A stretch of 64,000 bases of DNA, from the NCBI GenBank assembly GCA_031431125.1, contig JANPCX010000018.1, positions 20,145 to 84,144 of the forward strand, given 5' to 3'. Both the position numbers and the translations under genes were made by a program. This DNA comes from JANPCX01 sp031431125. Lineage in GTDB: Bacteria; Pseudomonadota; Gammaproteobacteria; Burkholderiales; Burkholderiaceae_C. Shown here piece by piece: positions 1 to 8,100 of this stretch. The notes beneath the pieces were generated by a model that was not told where the DNA came from, ran no database searches, and saw only the letters and a program-made list of their open reading frames with translations. Numbering within the stretch: position 1 is the stretch's first letter; the number at the start of each line of letters is the position of its first letter.

Positions 1-200
1 TGCCCGAGTGCCCGGTGGGCGCCGTCGTGCCCGACACCGAGGTGCCCACCGAACAACAAGCGTTTGTCGAGATCAACGCCCGTTTGTCGGCGATGTGGCC
101 GGTGATCTCTGAAGCCCGCGAGCCTTTGGTCGACGCCGAAGTGTGGGCCAACGTGCCGAACAAACGTGAGTTTCTAGAACAGGAAGTTTTGATGACCTGA
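1..200 (+). CDS. fdxA: Ferredoxin, FdxA-like (3' part only)
   Basis: The window opens inside this gene; the last 65 codons are visible, in the frame starting at base 3. The first residues (P-E-C-P) are the end of a [4Fe-4S] cysteine motif of the kind C-x-x-C-x-x-C-x-x-x-C-P, followed by the long C-terminal tail (V-P-x-D-Q-x-x-F-x-x-x-N-type pattern) typical of 7Fe ferredoxins FdxA. These are small soluble electron carriers. The stop lies 131 bases before the ABC operon start. The N-terminal half, with the other cluster ligands, is outside the window, so the cluster type (7Fe or 8Fe) cannot be confirmed. Confidence 0.75.
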   Translation, partial: PECPVGAVVPDTEVPTEQQAFVEINARLSAMWPVISEAREPLVDAEVWANVPNKREFLEQEVLMT

Positions 201-331
201 CAGCCCCAACAAAGAGCCGCCAAGACCCCCACGTGGTTCATGTGGGTTTGACCACCCCAGGTGGCACCGGTCTTGCTGGTAGAGGAGACGAGCGTTCAAC
301 AGCACCCTTGTTTGTTCACGGAGAACTGAGC

Positions 332-1750
332 ATGAAGCACCTCGTATCCAGCGCATTCCTCGCCTGCCTCATCACCCTGGCCAGCCCCGCTTGGTCAGCT
401 GAAGAAGTGGTCATCGGCATCGGCACTCAAAACACCACCACCAACACGGTGACCGGTGGTGTGGTGTTGAAAGAACTCAAACTGATTGAGAAGTACCTGC
501 CAAAAACCGGCAAGTACAAAGACATCAAGTTCAAGCTCGACTGGCAAAACTTCACCTCGGGCCCACCCATCACCAACGGCATGATGGCCAAGAAGCTGCA
601 CATCGGCATGATGGGCGACTACCCGCTCTTGGTGAACGGCGCCACCGGCCAGTCGCAGCCCGGCAATGAAACCCAGCTCGTGGCCATCATTGCTTACAAC
701 GCCTTTGGTTCGGGCAACGGGCTGGTGGTGCACAAAGATTCGCCCTATTACGAATTGGCCGACCTGAAAGGCAAATCGGTGTCGGTGCCGTTTGGTTCGG
801 CGGCCCATGGCATGTTGTTGCAAGCCATGCAGTCACGCGGCTGGCCCGAGAACTTCTGGAACCTTTCCAGCCAGAGTCCGGAAGTGGGTACCACCAATTT
901 GCAAGAGAAAAAAATCGACGGCCACGCCAACTTCGTGCCCTTTGCCGACTTGTTGCCTTACCGCGGTTTCGCCCGCAAAATTTTTGACGGGGCCGAGACC
1001 AAGGTGCCCACCTTCCACGGCGTGGTGGTGCGCAAAGACTTTGCCACCCAATACCCCGAGGTGGTGGTGGCCTATGTGCGCGCCCTGATGGAAGCCAATG
1101 CCTGGGTGCGCAGCAACCCCACCGCCGCCGCCGCCAAGGTGGAAGAGTGGACCAAGATTGAAAAAGAAGTGGCCTACCTCTACCTCGGCCCTGGCGGCAT
1201 CCACACCCTGGACCCCAGCATCAAACCCCGCTGGCTCGACACCATCAAAACCGGGCACGAGGTGCTGACCCGTTTGAACCGCGTCAAAACTTTGGACATC
1301 AATGCCTGGGTGAATGAGAGTTTCGTCAAACAAGCCTTTGCCGAACAAAAGCTCGACTACGAAGCGCAAAAACAAACCCTGGCGAATTACGACATCACCG
1401 GAAATGATGCGCTGTGCAAGATCCCCGTGACCCGCCCCAAGGAAGCGGGTGAGGTGTGGATTGAAGGCAAGCCCATTGAGCCGCACGCGTCCGCCCTGTG
1501 CACCTTGGCAGCGGTGCAGCGTGCGCAAACCTCGGGCCAGAAAGTACGGGTGGCTTATGTGTTTGACAAAGCCTTGGGCATCAAGGTGTTTGCCGACAAA
1601 GCGTTTTACGCCGCCAACAACAGTGACCCCAAGAAGCCCGTCATCGTGCCCTTCTTGCTGAAGAAGGATGCCGAAGCCCATGCCAGCAGCACCGGTGGCC
1701 GCCTGGTGGCCTATGCCGATGCATTGGCGATGGCAGCGGCGCCGTTCTGA
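332..1750 (+). CDS. ABC transporter substrate-binding protein with C-terminal NosL-like domain
   Basis: A 472-residue periplasmic protein. The ATG at 332 has GGAG about nine bases upstream and gives a clean Sec signal peptide (residues 1-23, cleavage after A-W-S-A). Residues 24 to about 350 resemble the NMT1/NrtA/SsuA-type binding proteins that feed nitrate, sulfonate, taurine or bicarbonate importers. The tail (about 362-472) does not belong to that fold. It has an early Cys, a W-I-E-G-K strand, A-D-K-A-F-Y, a V-P-F turn, D-A-E-A-H-A and G-G-R-L-V-A-Y, which match the order of motifs in NosL, the Cu(I)-binding accessory lipoprotein of nitrous oxide reductase. The permease and ATPase genes follow at once. 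The substrate is unknown; a metal-linked role is inference from the tail. At 472 residues it is well above the roughly 330 usual for the family. Confidence 0.85.
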   Translation: MKHLVSSAFLACLITLASPAWSAEEVVIGIGTQNTTTNTVTGGVVLKELKLIEKYLPKTGKYKDIKFKLDWQNFTSGPPITNGMMAKKLHIGMMGDYPLLVNGATGQSQPGNETQLVAIIAYNAFGSGNGLVVHKDSPYYELADLKGKSVSVPFGSAAHGMLLQAMQSRGWPENFWNLSSQSPEVGTTNLQEKKIDGHANFVPFADLLPYRGFARKIFDGAETKVPTFHGVVVRKDFATQYPEVVVAYVRALMEANAWVRSNPTAAAAKVEEWTKIEKEVAYLYLGPGGIHTLDPSIKPRWLDTIKTGHEVLTRLNRVKTLDINAWVNESFVKQAFAEQKLDYEAQKQTLANYDITGNDALCKIPVTRPKEAGEVWIEGKPIEPHASALCTLAAVQRAQTSGQKVRVAYVFDKALGIKVFADKAFYAANNSDPKKPVIVPFLLKKDAEAHASSTGGRLVAYADALAMAAAPF

Positions 1751-1790
1751 GTCCAAGCCTCGTAGCCCCCACCAACGCAGGAGTCGGCCC

Positions 1791-2738
1791 ATGTCCACCG
1801 CACCCTTGAGGGCTTTGCCCACCGCCACCGAGGCCAGCGCCTCGGTGGCGCCTGCGGTGGTGCGGCTGGCCGAACCCAAGGCGCCCGCGACGACAGCGGC
1901 TGTTGCGGTTCCATCCAGCCCAACCCGCTTCCTGGGCCTGATCCAAACCCTGCGTGACCATGCGGTGCCGGCCTTGCTGGGGGCGTGCTCGCTCTTGGGT
2001 CTGGTGTTGTTTTGGCATTTGGCCACCACCTACCGCTGGGACTTCTACATTCGTTTCACCAACCTGCCCACGCCGCTGGAGGTGTTGCACAAATTCGGCG
2101 AGGCCATGAATTCCAACAAATTCATGATGAATGTGGGCATCAGCCTGCGCCGCATCTTTATTGGGTTTGCACTGGCCACGGTGCTTGGTGTGACCTTGGG
2201 CTTGTTGATTGGCCGCTACCGGCTGACACGTCAGCTGCTGTTCCCGGTGATCGAAGCCATGCGCCCCATCCCCGCCATTGCCTGGGTGCCAATCTCCATC
2301 ATGCTGTGGCCAGACAACGAGGTGAGCATTGTTTTCATCACCTTCATTGGTGCCTTCTTCCCCATCTTGCTCAACACCGTCAGCGGCGTGCAGGCGGTGG
2401 ATGCGGTGCTGCTGCGCGCGGGCCAATGCCTGGGTGCCCGTGAGTCGCAGTTGATGTGGCACGTGGTGTTGCCCGGCGCCGCACCCCAGGTGTTCACTGG
2501 CCTGGCCGTGGGCATGGGCGTGGCCTGGGTGTCGCTGATCGCCGCCGAGATGATCTCCGGCCAGTTCGGCATTGGTTACTTCACCTGGGAAGCGTATTCA
2601 CTCATCTCGTATGCCGACATCGGGCTGGGCATGATCACCATTGGTGTGCTCGGACTGGCTTGCAGTTGGACCATTCGTTGGGCTTCCAAGCTCTTGCTGC
2701 CGTGGCTGGAGTTCACCAAATTGGGAGGGCGCACATGA
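1791..2738 (+). CDS. ABC transporter permease (NitT/TauT type)
   Basis: A 315-residue inner-membrane permease. The ATG at 1791 is preceded by AGGAG at 1779-1783. An N-terminal tail of about 45 residues rich in Ala, Thr and Pro is followed by about six hydrophobic segments. The cytoplasmic EAA loop that contacts the ATPase is visible (A-G-Q-C-L-G-A-R... V-V-L-P-G-A-A-P), as in SsuC/TauC/NrtB permeases. It lies 40 bases after the binding protein gene and overlaps the ATPase gene by ATGA, so the three are co-translated parts of one importer. Confidence 0.9.
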   Translation: MSTAPLRALPTATEASASVAPAVVRLAEPKAPATTAAVAVPSSPTRFLGLIQTLRDHAVPALLGACSLLGLVLFWHLATTYRWDFYIRFTNLPTPLEVLHKFGEAMNSNKFMMNVGISLRRIFIGFALATVLGVTLGLLIGRYRLTRQLLFPVIEAMRPIPAIAWVPISIMLWPDNEVSIVFITFIGAFFPILLNTVSGVQAVDAVLLRAGQCLGARESQLMWHVVLPGAAPQVFTGLAVGMGVAWVSLIAAEMISGQFGIGYFTWEAYSLISYADIGLGMITIGVLGLACSWTIRWASKLLLPWLEFTKLGGRT

Positions 2739-3598
2739 ACACGCAAGAGGCCAAGGGCCATATCGAGGTGCGTGGGCTGTCGATGTCATTTGGTGCGGCC
2801 CACCAGCGTATTGATGCGGTTCACGACGTGTCTTTGCATGTGGCGCCCGGTGAATTCATCTCTTTGATTGGGCCGTCTGGCTGCGGCAAGTCGACGCTGC
2901 TCAATGTGGTGGCTGGGTTTGCCAAGCCCACCCAGGGCAAGGTGTTGCTGGACGGGCAAGCCATAGCCGGTCCCAGCCCTGACCGCGGCGTGGTCTTCCA
3001 GCAGTACTCGCTTTTCCCCTGGATGTCGGTGCGCAAAAACGTGGAGTTCGGTTTGAAGATGCAGGGCGTCGGTTCCAACAAACGCGAAACCATGGCGCGC
3101 ACCCTGCTCGGCTTGGCCGGTTTGTTGGCGTTTGAAAACCACTACCCGGATCAACTCTCGGGCGGCATGAAGCAGCGTGTGGGCATCGTGCGTGCTTTGG
3201 CCACCAGCCCGCAGGTGATGCTGATGGACGAACCCTTCGGCGCACTGGACTCGCAAACCCGGGTGGTGATGCAGCAAATTCTCACCAACATTTGGCAGCG
3301 GTTTCGCTTGTCGGTGCTCTTCATCACGCATGACATTGAAGAGGCCATTTTTCTGTCTGACCGGGTTTATGTGATGACGGCCAGGCCCGGCCGCATCAAG
3401 GCGGAAATCGAGATTCCTCTGCCTCGGCCGCGCACGGCTGACATGATGTCGTCGATCGAGTTCACGCAAATTCTGCACAAGCTGCGCAACCTGATCCGCG
3501 AAGAAAGCCTCGCCGCCATGGGCCACGAGCTGGAGCATGGCGGCTTGGAGGGCTTTTCCACCGAAGTGGGCCCCAGCGGCATGAAAGAGGTGGTGTGA
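2735..3598 (+). CDS. ABC transporter ATP-binding protein (NitT/TauT type)
   Basis: A 287-residue ATPase with all core motifs: Walker A G-P-S-G-C-G-K-S-T (46-54), Q-loop F-Q-Q-Y-S-L-F-P-W (88-96), signature L-S-G-G-M-K-Q-R-V-G (141-150), Walker B V-M-L-M-D-E-P (161-167) and the switch His in F-I-T-H-D. It closely resembles SsuB/TauB/NrtD. Its ATG overlaps the permease stop (ATGA), and its own stop overlaps the next start. It powers the importer formed with the two preceding genes. Confidence 0.93.
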   Translation: MNTQEAKGHIEVRGLSMSFGAAHQRIDAVHDVSLHVAPGEFISLIGPSGCGKSTLLNVVAGFAKPTQGKVLLDGQAIAGPSPDRGVVFQQYSLFPWMSVRKNVEFGLKMQGVGSNKRETMARTLLGLAGLLAFENHYPDQLSGGMKQRVGIVRALATSPQVMLMDEPFGALDSQTRVVMQQILTNIWQRFRLSVLFITHDIEEAIFLSDRVYVMTARPGRIKAEIEIPLPRPRTADMMSSIEFTQILHKLRNLIREESLAAMGHELEHGGLEGFSTEVGPSGMKEVV

Positions 3599-3915
3599 TG
3601 CAGCAGGCCATGGAAGACCCTGTGTGGCCCAGCGCCATCACCGACCACCAGCGTTCGGGCCTGCTGGAAATTGAGTGGCCCAATGGCGAGCGCAGCCAAC
3701 TGCCGCATGCTTTGTTGCGCGCGCGTTGCCGCTGCGCTGCTTGCGAACAGGCGGCGCGAACCCAGGGCGCCCACCCCGCTTTGGTAGAGGACGTGCGCTT
3801 GGCCGAGATCCACACCGTGGGCGACAAAGGCCTCAACCTAGTCTTCAGCGATGGCCACCGCCGAGGCATCTATCCCTGGCTTTATCTGCGTGAGCTGGGC
3901 GATTTGTCAAAATAG
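3598..3915 (+). CDS. DUF971 (GBBH-like N-terminal domain) protein
   Basis: A 105-residue protein made of a single DUF971 domain, the small fold also found at the N-terminus of gamma-butyrobetaine hydroxylases and in some Fe-S or Mrp-linked proteins. A cysteine group R-C-R-C-A-A-C (C44, C46, C49) could bind a metal. W-P-S-A-I-T-x-H-x-x-x-x-L-x-I-x-W at the start and G-I-Y-P-W-x-Y-L-R near the end are family hallmarks. Its start overlaps the ATPase stop by one base (TGATG), placing it in the importer operon. The function is not known. Confidence 0.85.
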   Translation: MQQAMEDPVWPSAITDHQRSGLLEIEWPNGERSQLPHALLRARCRCAACEQAARTQGAHPALVEDVRLAEIHTVGDKGLNLVFSDGHRRGIYPWLYLRELGDLSK

Positions 3916-3942
3916 CGGGTTCCGCACCTAATTTGAGTTTTT

Positions 3943-4719
3943 ATGGCCACCCACGCAACCGAGCGCGTTCTTGAAGTTCACCACTGGAACGACACGCTGT
4001 TTTCCTTTCGCACCACACGCAACCCGGCGCTGCGTTTTCGCAATGGCCACTTCATCATGATTGGCCTGCCGGTGGACGGCAAACCGCTGCTGCGTGCCTA
4101 CAGCGTGGCCAGCCCCAACCACGACGAGTACCTGGAATTCTTCAGCATCAAGGTGCCCAATGGCCCCTTGACCTCACGCTTGCAGCATTTGAAGGTGGGT
4201 GATGAAGTCATCGTCGGCAGCAAGCCCGTGGGCAGTTTGGTGATCGACGATTTACGCCCCGGCAAGCGGGTGTTTTTGCTCGCCACTGGCACGGGCCTGG
4301 CACCTTTCATGAGCATCATTCAAGACCCGGAGACGTACGAACGTTTCGAGCAAGTCATCTTGATCCACGGGGTGCGCCAGGTGAACGAGCTGGCTTATGC
4401 CGACCTGATTGAACGCAAATTGCCCGAGCATGAGTTGTTGGGCGAGTATGTGAAGGGCAAGTTGCTCTACTACCCCACGGTGACGCGCGAGCCCTTCCGC
4501 AACCAAGGCCGCCTCACCGAGTTGCTGGACTCCGGCAAACTGTGCCAAGACCTGGGCATCGCGCCCTTGAACCCGGAAACCGACCGCGCCATGATTTGCG
4601 GCAACGCCGCCATGTTGGAAGACTCCTGCAAGGTGCTGGACCGCCACGGTTTCAAGATCAGCCCGCGCCAAGGCGAGCTCGGTGACTACGTCATCGAACG
4701 CGCCTTTGTTGAAAAGTAG
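3943..4719 (+). CDS. fpr: Ferredoxin--NADP(+) reductase
   Basis: A 258-residue flavoprotein of the bacterial FprA class that moves electrons between NADPH and ferredoxin or flavodoxin. The FAD-binding motif R-A-Y-S-V-A-S (51-57) and the NADP-binding G-T-G-L-A-P-F are present, and the protein ends with the class-specific E-R-A-F-V-E-K. It starts 27 bases after the DUF971 gene. With the ferredoxin gene upstream of the importer, this puts two electron-transfer partners on either side of the transporter. The natural partner cannot be told from sequence. Confidence 0.93.
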   Translation: MATHATERVLEVHHWNDTLFSFRTTRNPALRFRNGHFIMIGLPVDGKPLLRAYSVASPNHDEYLEFFSIKVPNGPLTSRLQHLKVGDEVIVGSKPVGSLVIDDLRPGKRVFLLATGTGLAPFMSIIQDPETYERFEQVILIHGVRQVNELAYADLIERKLPEHELLGEYVKGKLLYYPTVTREPFRNQGRLTELLDSGKLCQDLGIAPLNPETDRAMICGNAAMLEDSCKVLDRHGFKISPRQGELGDYVIERAFVEK

Positions 4720-4724
4720 GGGTG

Positions 4725-4962
4725 ACCCTAGAAACGACAGTTGACCGCTTCATTCCGCTGGAAGCACCTGATGAACATTGAGTTTTCTTCACACGACAAC
4801 GCTCACGTCTTGGGTGAAAGCGCTACACGCCCGATTGAGCCGCGCTGCGGCGCGCTGGCCGCGTTGCTCCGCCTTGCGGGCATGTGCCCGCAGCGTTGTC
4901 ACGCCTTGTCAGCCCACCGCATCGCAGCCCACTCGGGCGCGTCCAACCGTCGTTTCTAGGGT
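4725..4962. repeat. MITE-like element with 19-bp terminal inverted repeats
   Basis: Bases 4725-4743 (ACCCTAGAAACGACAGTTG) and 4944-4962 are inverted copies matching at 18 of 19 positions. The 238-bp segment carries no convincing gene. It contains an internal hairpin T-G-C-G-G-G-C-A/T-G-C-C-C-G-C-A near 4874-4891. It fills the space between fpr and the YeiH-like gene and touches the probable start of the latter. No clear target-site duplication is seen. A short non-autonomous mobile element or a structured intergenic repeat would both fit. Confidence 0.6.
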
Positions 4963-6049
4963 GTCCGAGCCCGGCCACCCACCACCGCCATCGGCTCCCC
5001 TCGGGGCAACAAGGGGGTCGGCTGCGGCTGGGCTAAGCCATCTTTGGGCGGCGGGCCGTGCATGTTGGTATGGCACCTTGTTGTGTGCCGTGGTGGCGTT
5101 GGCGGCCAGCCTGATTGCCCGTTTGCATGACGGGCCCCAGCTGCTCTATGCCTTGCTCTTCGGCGTGTCCTTCCATTTTTTGCACGACGATCCCAAGATC
5201 AAACCGGGGCTGCAGTTTTGTGCCAGCACGGTGTTGCGTTGGGGCGTGGCTTTGCTGGGCGCGCGTATCACGGCGAGTCAAATCGTGGCCTTGGGCTGGC
5301 CCACCGCGCTCACGGTGGTGGTTTGTGTTGCCAGCACCATCGCGCTGGGGATTTTTTTGGCGCGGCGCCTGGGTTTGACGAGTACCCAAGGTTTGTTGTC
5401 GGGCGGTGCCACCGCGATTTGTGGCGCTTCGGCCGCCTTGGCTATCTCGGCCGTGTTGCCCAAGAGCCGCGAACAAGAACGTTTCACCTTGATGGTGGTG
5501 GTGACGGTGACGTGTTTCTCCACCATCGCCATGCTGCTCTACCCCTTGATCGCCCGCGCCCTGGGTTTGTCACCCGCGCATGCCGGCTTGTTTTTGGGCG
5601 GCTCCATTCATGATGTGGCCCAGGTGGTGGGTGCGGGTTACCTGATGGGCACCGCTACCGGCGACAACGCCACCGTGGTGAAACTCTTTCGTGTGGCTTT
5701 GCTCGTGCTGGTGGTGGCCGCGGTGTCCTTAGCTTATGCCAAGCGCCATGCTGCGCCTGAAGAAGGGGCAGCCTTGTTGCCCCGGCCTGCTCTGGTGCCC
5801 CGGTTTTTGTGGGTGTTCATGGTGCTGGTGATGGTCAATTCCTTCTGGGGCATTCCGACCGCTGCACAACCCGTCATTCAAGAAGTGGCCCGGGGTTGTT
5901 TGGTGGTGGCCATCACAGGTTTGGGTGTCAAAACCTCGTTCCGGTCGTTGTTCCAAACCGGCTGGCGTCCTTTGGCGTTGATGTTGGCGGAAACTTTGTG
6001 GCTGGCGGCGGCCGTGTTGGTGGGGGTGTTTGTTTTACGGGCCAGCTGA
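4961..6049 (+). CDS. YeiH/UPF0324 family putative sulfate exporter
   Basis: An integral membrane protein of about 10 hydrophobic helices matching the YeiH (UPF0324) family: the early F-H-F-L-x-x-x-P-x-x-x-P-G-L-x-F segment, L-R-W-G-V-A-L-L-G-A-R-I-T, G-G-A-T-A-I-C-G-A-S-A-A-L-A, and the late G-x-S-I-H-D-V-A-Q-V-V-G-A-G. From GTG 4961 it is 362 residues, near the family's 340-350. The start is uncertain: 4961 lies at the edge of the inverted-repeat element, and the first 30 residues are Pro/Ala-rich and unlike the family. A TTG near 5079 would give a start just before the first helix. The transported substrate is not proven for the family. Confidence 0.85.
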   Translation: MSEPGHPPPPSAPLGATRGSAAAGLSHLWAAGRACWYGTLLCAVVALAASLIARLHDGPQLLYALLFGVSFHFLHDDPKIKPGLQFCASTVLRWGVALLGARITASQIVALGWPTALTVVVCVASTIALGIFLARRLGLTSTQGLLSGGATAICGASAALAISAVLPKSREQERFTLMVVVTVTCFSTIAMLLYPLIARALGLSPAHAGLFLGGSIHDVAQVVGAGYLMGTATGDNATVVKLFRVALLVLVVAAVSLAYAKRHAAPEEGAALLPRPALVPRFLWVFMVLVMVNSFWGIPTAAQPVIQEVARGCLVVAITGLGVKTSFRSLFQTGWRPLALMLAETLWLAAAVLVGVFVLRAS

Positions 6050-6069
6050 GCCACCCGCTACAGTTCGCC

Positions 6070-6717
6070 ATGACTTATCAATTGCATGACGGGCCCCCGG
6101 GCCAAGGTACCGGTGAATTTTTGCGTTTGGCCCTGGAAGTCGCAGGTGCGCCGTATGTCGATGTCGGGCGTGGCAGCGAGGCTGCGTTGCACAGCGCAAC
6201 GCAAGACAGCCGCCAACCCCACCCGCCTTTCGCCACGCCCTTTCTCAAAGACGGCGACTTGGTGATGGGCCAGACGGCGGCCATCCTGCACCACCTCGCC
6301 CCGGTGCTCAAACTCGTGGCCCGCAGCGAACAGGCGCGGGTCTGGACGCAGCAAATTCAGCTCACCATTGAAGACATGCTGTTGGAGACCGAAGCGGCCC
6401 AAGCATCCCACACGGCGCCCGCCTTCGGCCGCGAACGCATACCGCTGTGTTTGCAGTGGTTCGAAACCATCATCACCCGCAACCCCGCCGGCCCGCGCCA
6501 CCTGGTGGCGGGCAAACTCAGTTATGCCGACCTGTCGCTGTTTCAGCTGGTCGACACATGGCGCCACGTTTGTTCCGAGGACAGCGCAGCCGCTTTGGCG
6601 CGCACGCCGATGCTGGCGGCCCTGCTGCGGAGAGTGGCCGCGCTGCCCAAGGTGGCGGCCTATCTGCGCAGCGAGCGGCGGTTGGCGTGGGTGACAAGCC
6701 CTTCGCACGCGAGCTAG
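6070..6717 (+). CDS. Glutathione S-transferase family protein
   Basis: A 215-residue protein with the two-domain GST layout. Residues 1-80 form a thioredoxin-like domain that includes T-P-F-L-K-D-G-D-L-V-M-G-Q-T-A-A-I-L, the glutathione-site loop with its cis-Pro and Q-S/T contact. A helical C-terminal domain follows, with the N-capping region K-L-S-Y-A-D-L-S-L-F. The first residues (T-Y-Q-L-H-D) lack an obvious catalytic Ser or Cys, so the activity is open. It begins 20 bases after the YeiH-like gene. Its TAG stop is the first three bases of the inverted-repeat element at 6715-6983. Confidence 0.85.
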   Translation: MTYQLHDGPPGQGTGEFLRLALEVAGAPYVDVGRGSEAALHSATQDSRQPHPPFATPFLKDGDLVMGQTAAILHHLAPVLKLVARSEQARVWTQQIQLTIEDMLLETEAAQASHTAPAFGRERIPLCLQWFETIITRNPAGPRHLVAGKLSYADLSLFQLVDTWRHVCSEDSAAALARTPMLAALLRRVAALPKVAAYLRSERRLAWVTSPSHAS

Positions 6718-6983
6718 GGCCTGTTCACACTGCGGATGCCAGTGCGAACGTGGTCATTGAGGCGCAGAGCAAGGCGTACGGCGCTGCCAAGGCTCTTCGC
6801 CTTGGCGAGACGTGCAACGCTGTGCTGCGCCCCAATGACCACGTTCCCGAAGGGTTGTTCCCCAAAAGGCCTTGCGCGGCGTTGCGAAGCCTCGCCGGGG
6901 GCCAACCCCGGCTTCGTTTTGCGCCTTGCTCAAGGCCTTTTGAAGAACAACGCATCTGGCATCCGCAGTGTGAACAGGCCCTA
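6715..6983. mobile_element. MITE-like element with perfect 28-bp terminal inverted repeats and nested hairpins
   Basis: Bases 6715-6742 and 6956-6983 are perfect 28-bp inverted repeats (TAGGGCCTGTTCACACTGCG...). Both ends carry TA, which may be a TA target duplication with true ends GGGCCTG. Inside are two more inverted pairs: 6746-6767 with 6825-6846 (21 of 22) and 6854-6874 with 6931-6951 (19 of 21), so the RNA or single strand would fold into a three-way cruciform. There is no transposase gene. The left end supplies the stop codon of the GST gene. Confidence 0.75.
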
Positions 6984-7073
6984 CACTTCCCACATGTCAT
7001 TCGTGCACACGCTTTTTCCAACCTGCGACCACCCGGTCGCGGTGGCGTGCGCGTCGAAACACGCAAAAACCCA

Positions 7074-7122
7074 GCTCATCTGACCGGAGCTGTGGTTCCG
7101 TCCTCAGATGAGCGACGGAACC
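7074..7122 (+). promoter_or_regulatory. Interleaved inverted repeats upstream of the DapA-family gene
   Basis: Two stems overlap in order: 7074-7083 pairs with 7104-7113 (10 of 10) and 7094-7102 pairs with 7114-7122 (9 of 9, with a further AGCT/AGCT pair just outside at 7089-7092 and 7124-7127). Because the arms alternate, the two hairpins would compete in a transcript. They lie about 80 bases before the ATG at 7201. The rest of 6984-7200 has one short hairpin (GCGACC/GGTCGC near 7026-7041) and no gene. No known riboswitch class was recognised. Confidence 0.4.
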
Positions 7123-7200
7123 GAGCTTGCTTCCGCACGACCCGCCCCTTCGCTGATCCAAAGACGGTTGAACCCTTGGTCAACCAACGAAGGATCTGCC

Positions 7201-8100
7201 ATGCCTGCTCAACTTGTTTCTTCTTTCCGTGGCCTGTGGGTGCCACTCGTGACGCCCTTTCGAGACGGCGCCGTCGACCATGAGGCGCTGGCGGCGCTGG
7301 TGCGTTCGCTGCGGCCCACGGGCATCGCCGGTTTGGTGGTGTGTGGATCGACCGGCGAGGCGGCCGCGCTCGACGCCGATGAGCAGTGGGCTTGTTTGGA
7401 CACCGTGGCGCGCCATGCCGGCGACCTGCCTTTGGTGATGGGGCTCAGCGGCTACCACCTGGGCGACACCCTGGGCTGGGTCCGCACACTCTGTGGCCTG
7501 GCGGCTTCCCACCTTCCGAGTTTGCGTGGTCTCTTGCTGCCGGCGCCGCACTACGTCCGGCCTTCACAAGACGGCCTGTGCCATTGGTTTGAGACGCTCG
7601 CCGATGCGAGTTCCTTGCCCATCATCGTCTACGACATTCCCTATCGAACTGGCAGCGTGATCACACGCGACACCCTGCTGCGTTTGGCGGCCCATCCCAA
7701 CATTCATGCCTTGAAGGACTGTGGCGGTGACGCGGCCAAGACCTTGGCCGTGATTGCCGACGGCCGACTCGGGGTGCTGGCCGGAGAGGACTTGCAACTT
7801 TTCTCCACCGTAGCCGCAGGCGGCGTGGGTGCCATCGCCGCCAGTGCCCATTTGCACACCGCACGTTTCGTGGAGGTGCTGAACGCGCTGGACCGTCAGG
7901 ACCTCGCGGCCGCACGTGCGGCATGGTGGCCTTTGCTGCCTCTGATCGAGGCGCTCTTCGATGAGCCCAACCCAGGCCCTTTGAAAGCCGCGTTGGCGCG
8001 GCGCGGATTGATGCGCGGGGAGTTGCGGCCGCCGATGACCGCTGCTTCTGCCGCATTGTGCGAACGCCTGGACAAGCTCGTGCAGGCGCTGGAGGTTTAG
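7201..8100 (+). CDS. Dihydrodipicolinate synthase/N-acetylneuraminate lyase family protein
   Basis: A 299-residue class I aldolase of the DapA family. Visible are the substrate loop G-S-T-G-E (49-53), the catalytic Tyr in V-Y-D-I-P-Y-R-T-G (Y144) and the Schiff-base Lys in A-L-K-D-C (K172). GAAGGA precedes the ATG at 7201. DapA proper makes 4-hydroxy-tetrahydrodipicolinate for lysine and peptidoglycan. Relatives cleave or form other 2-oxo acids, and the Y-D-I-P-Y-R-T loop instead of the usual Y-N-V-P-x-R-T makes the exact reaction uncertain. The gene converges on psd with a 4-base overlap of the stop regions. Confidence 0.85.
   Translation: MPAQLVSSFRGLWVPLVTPFRDGAVDHEALAALVRSLRPTGIAGLVVCGSTGEAAALDADEQWACLDTVARHAGDLPLVMGLSGYHLGDTLGWVRTLCGLAASHLPSLRGLLLPAPHYVRPSQDGLCHWFETLADASSLPIIVYDIPYRTGSVITRDTLLRLAAHPNIHALKDCGGDAAKTLAVIADGRLGVLAGEDLQLFSTVAAGGVGAIAASAHLHTARFVEVLNALDRQDLAAARAAWWPLLPLIEALFDEPNPGPLKAALARRGLMRGELRPPMTAASAALCERLDKLVQALEV

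Noticed and set aside
833..2029. Long open frame of nearly 400 codons on the minus strand
   Set aside because: It lies antisense to the binding-protein and permease genes, has the Gly/His/Ala-rich content of a shadow frame, and shows no domain.
4778..4960. N-terminal extension of the YeiH-like gene from ATG 4778
   Set aside because: It reads through the inverted-repeat element, is Arg/Ala/Pro-rich, and has no match to the family.
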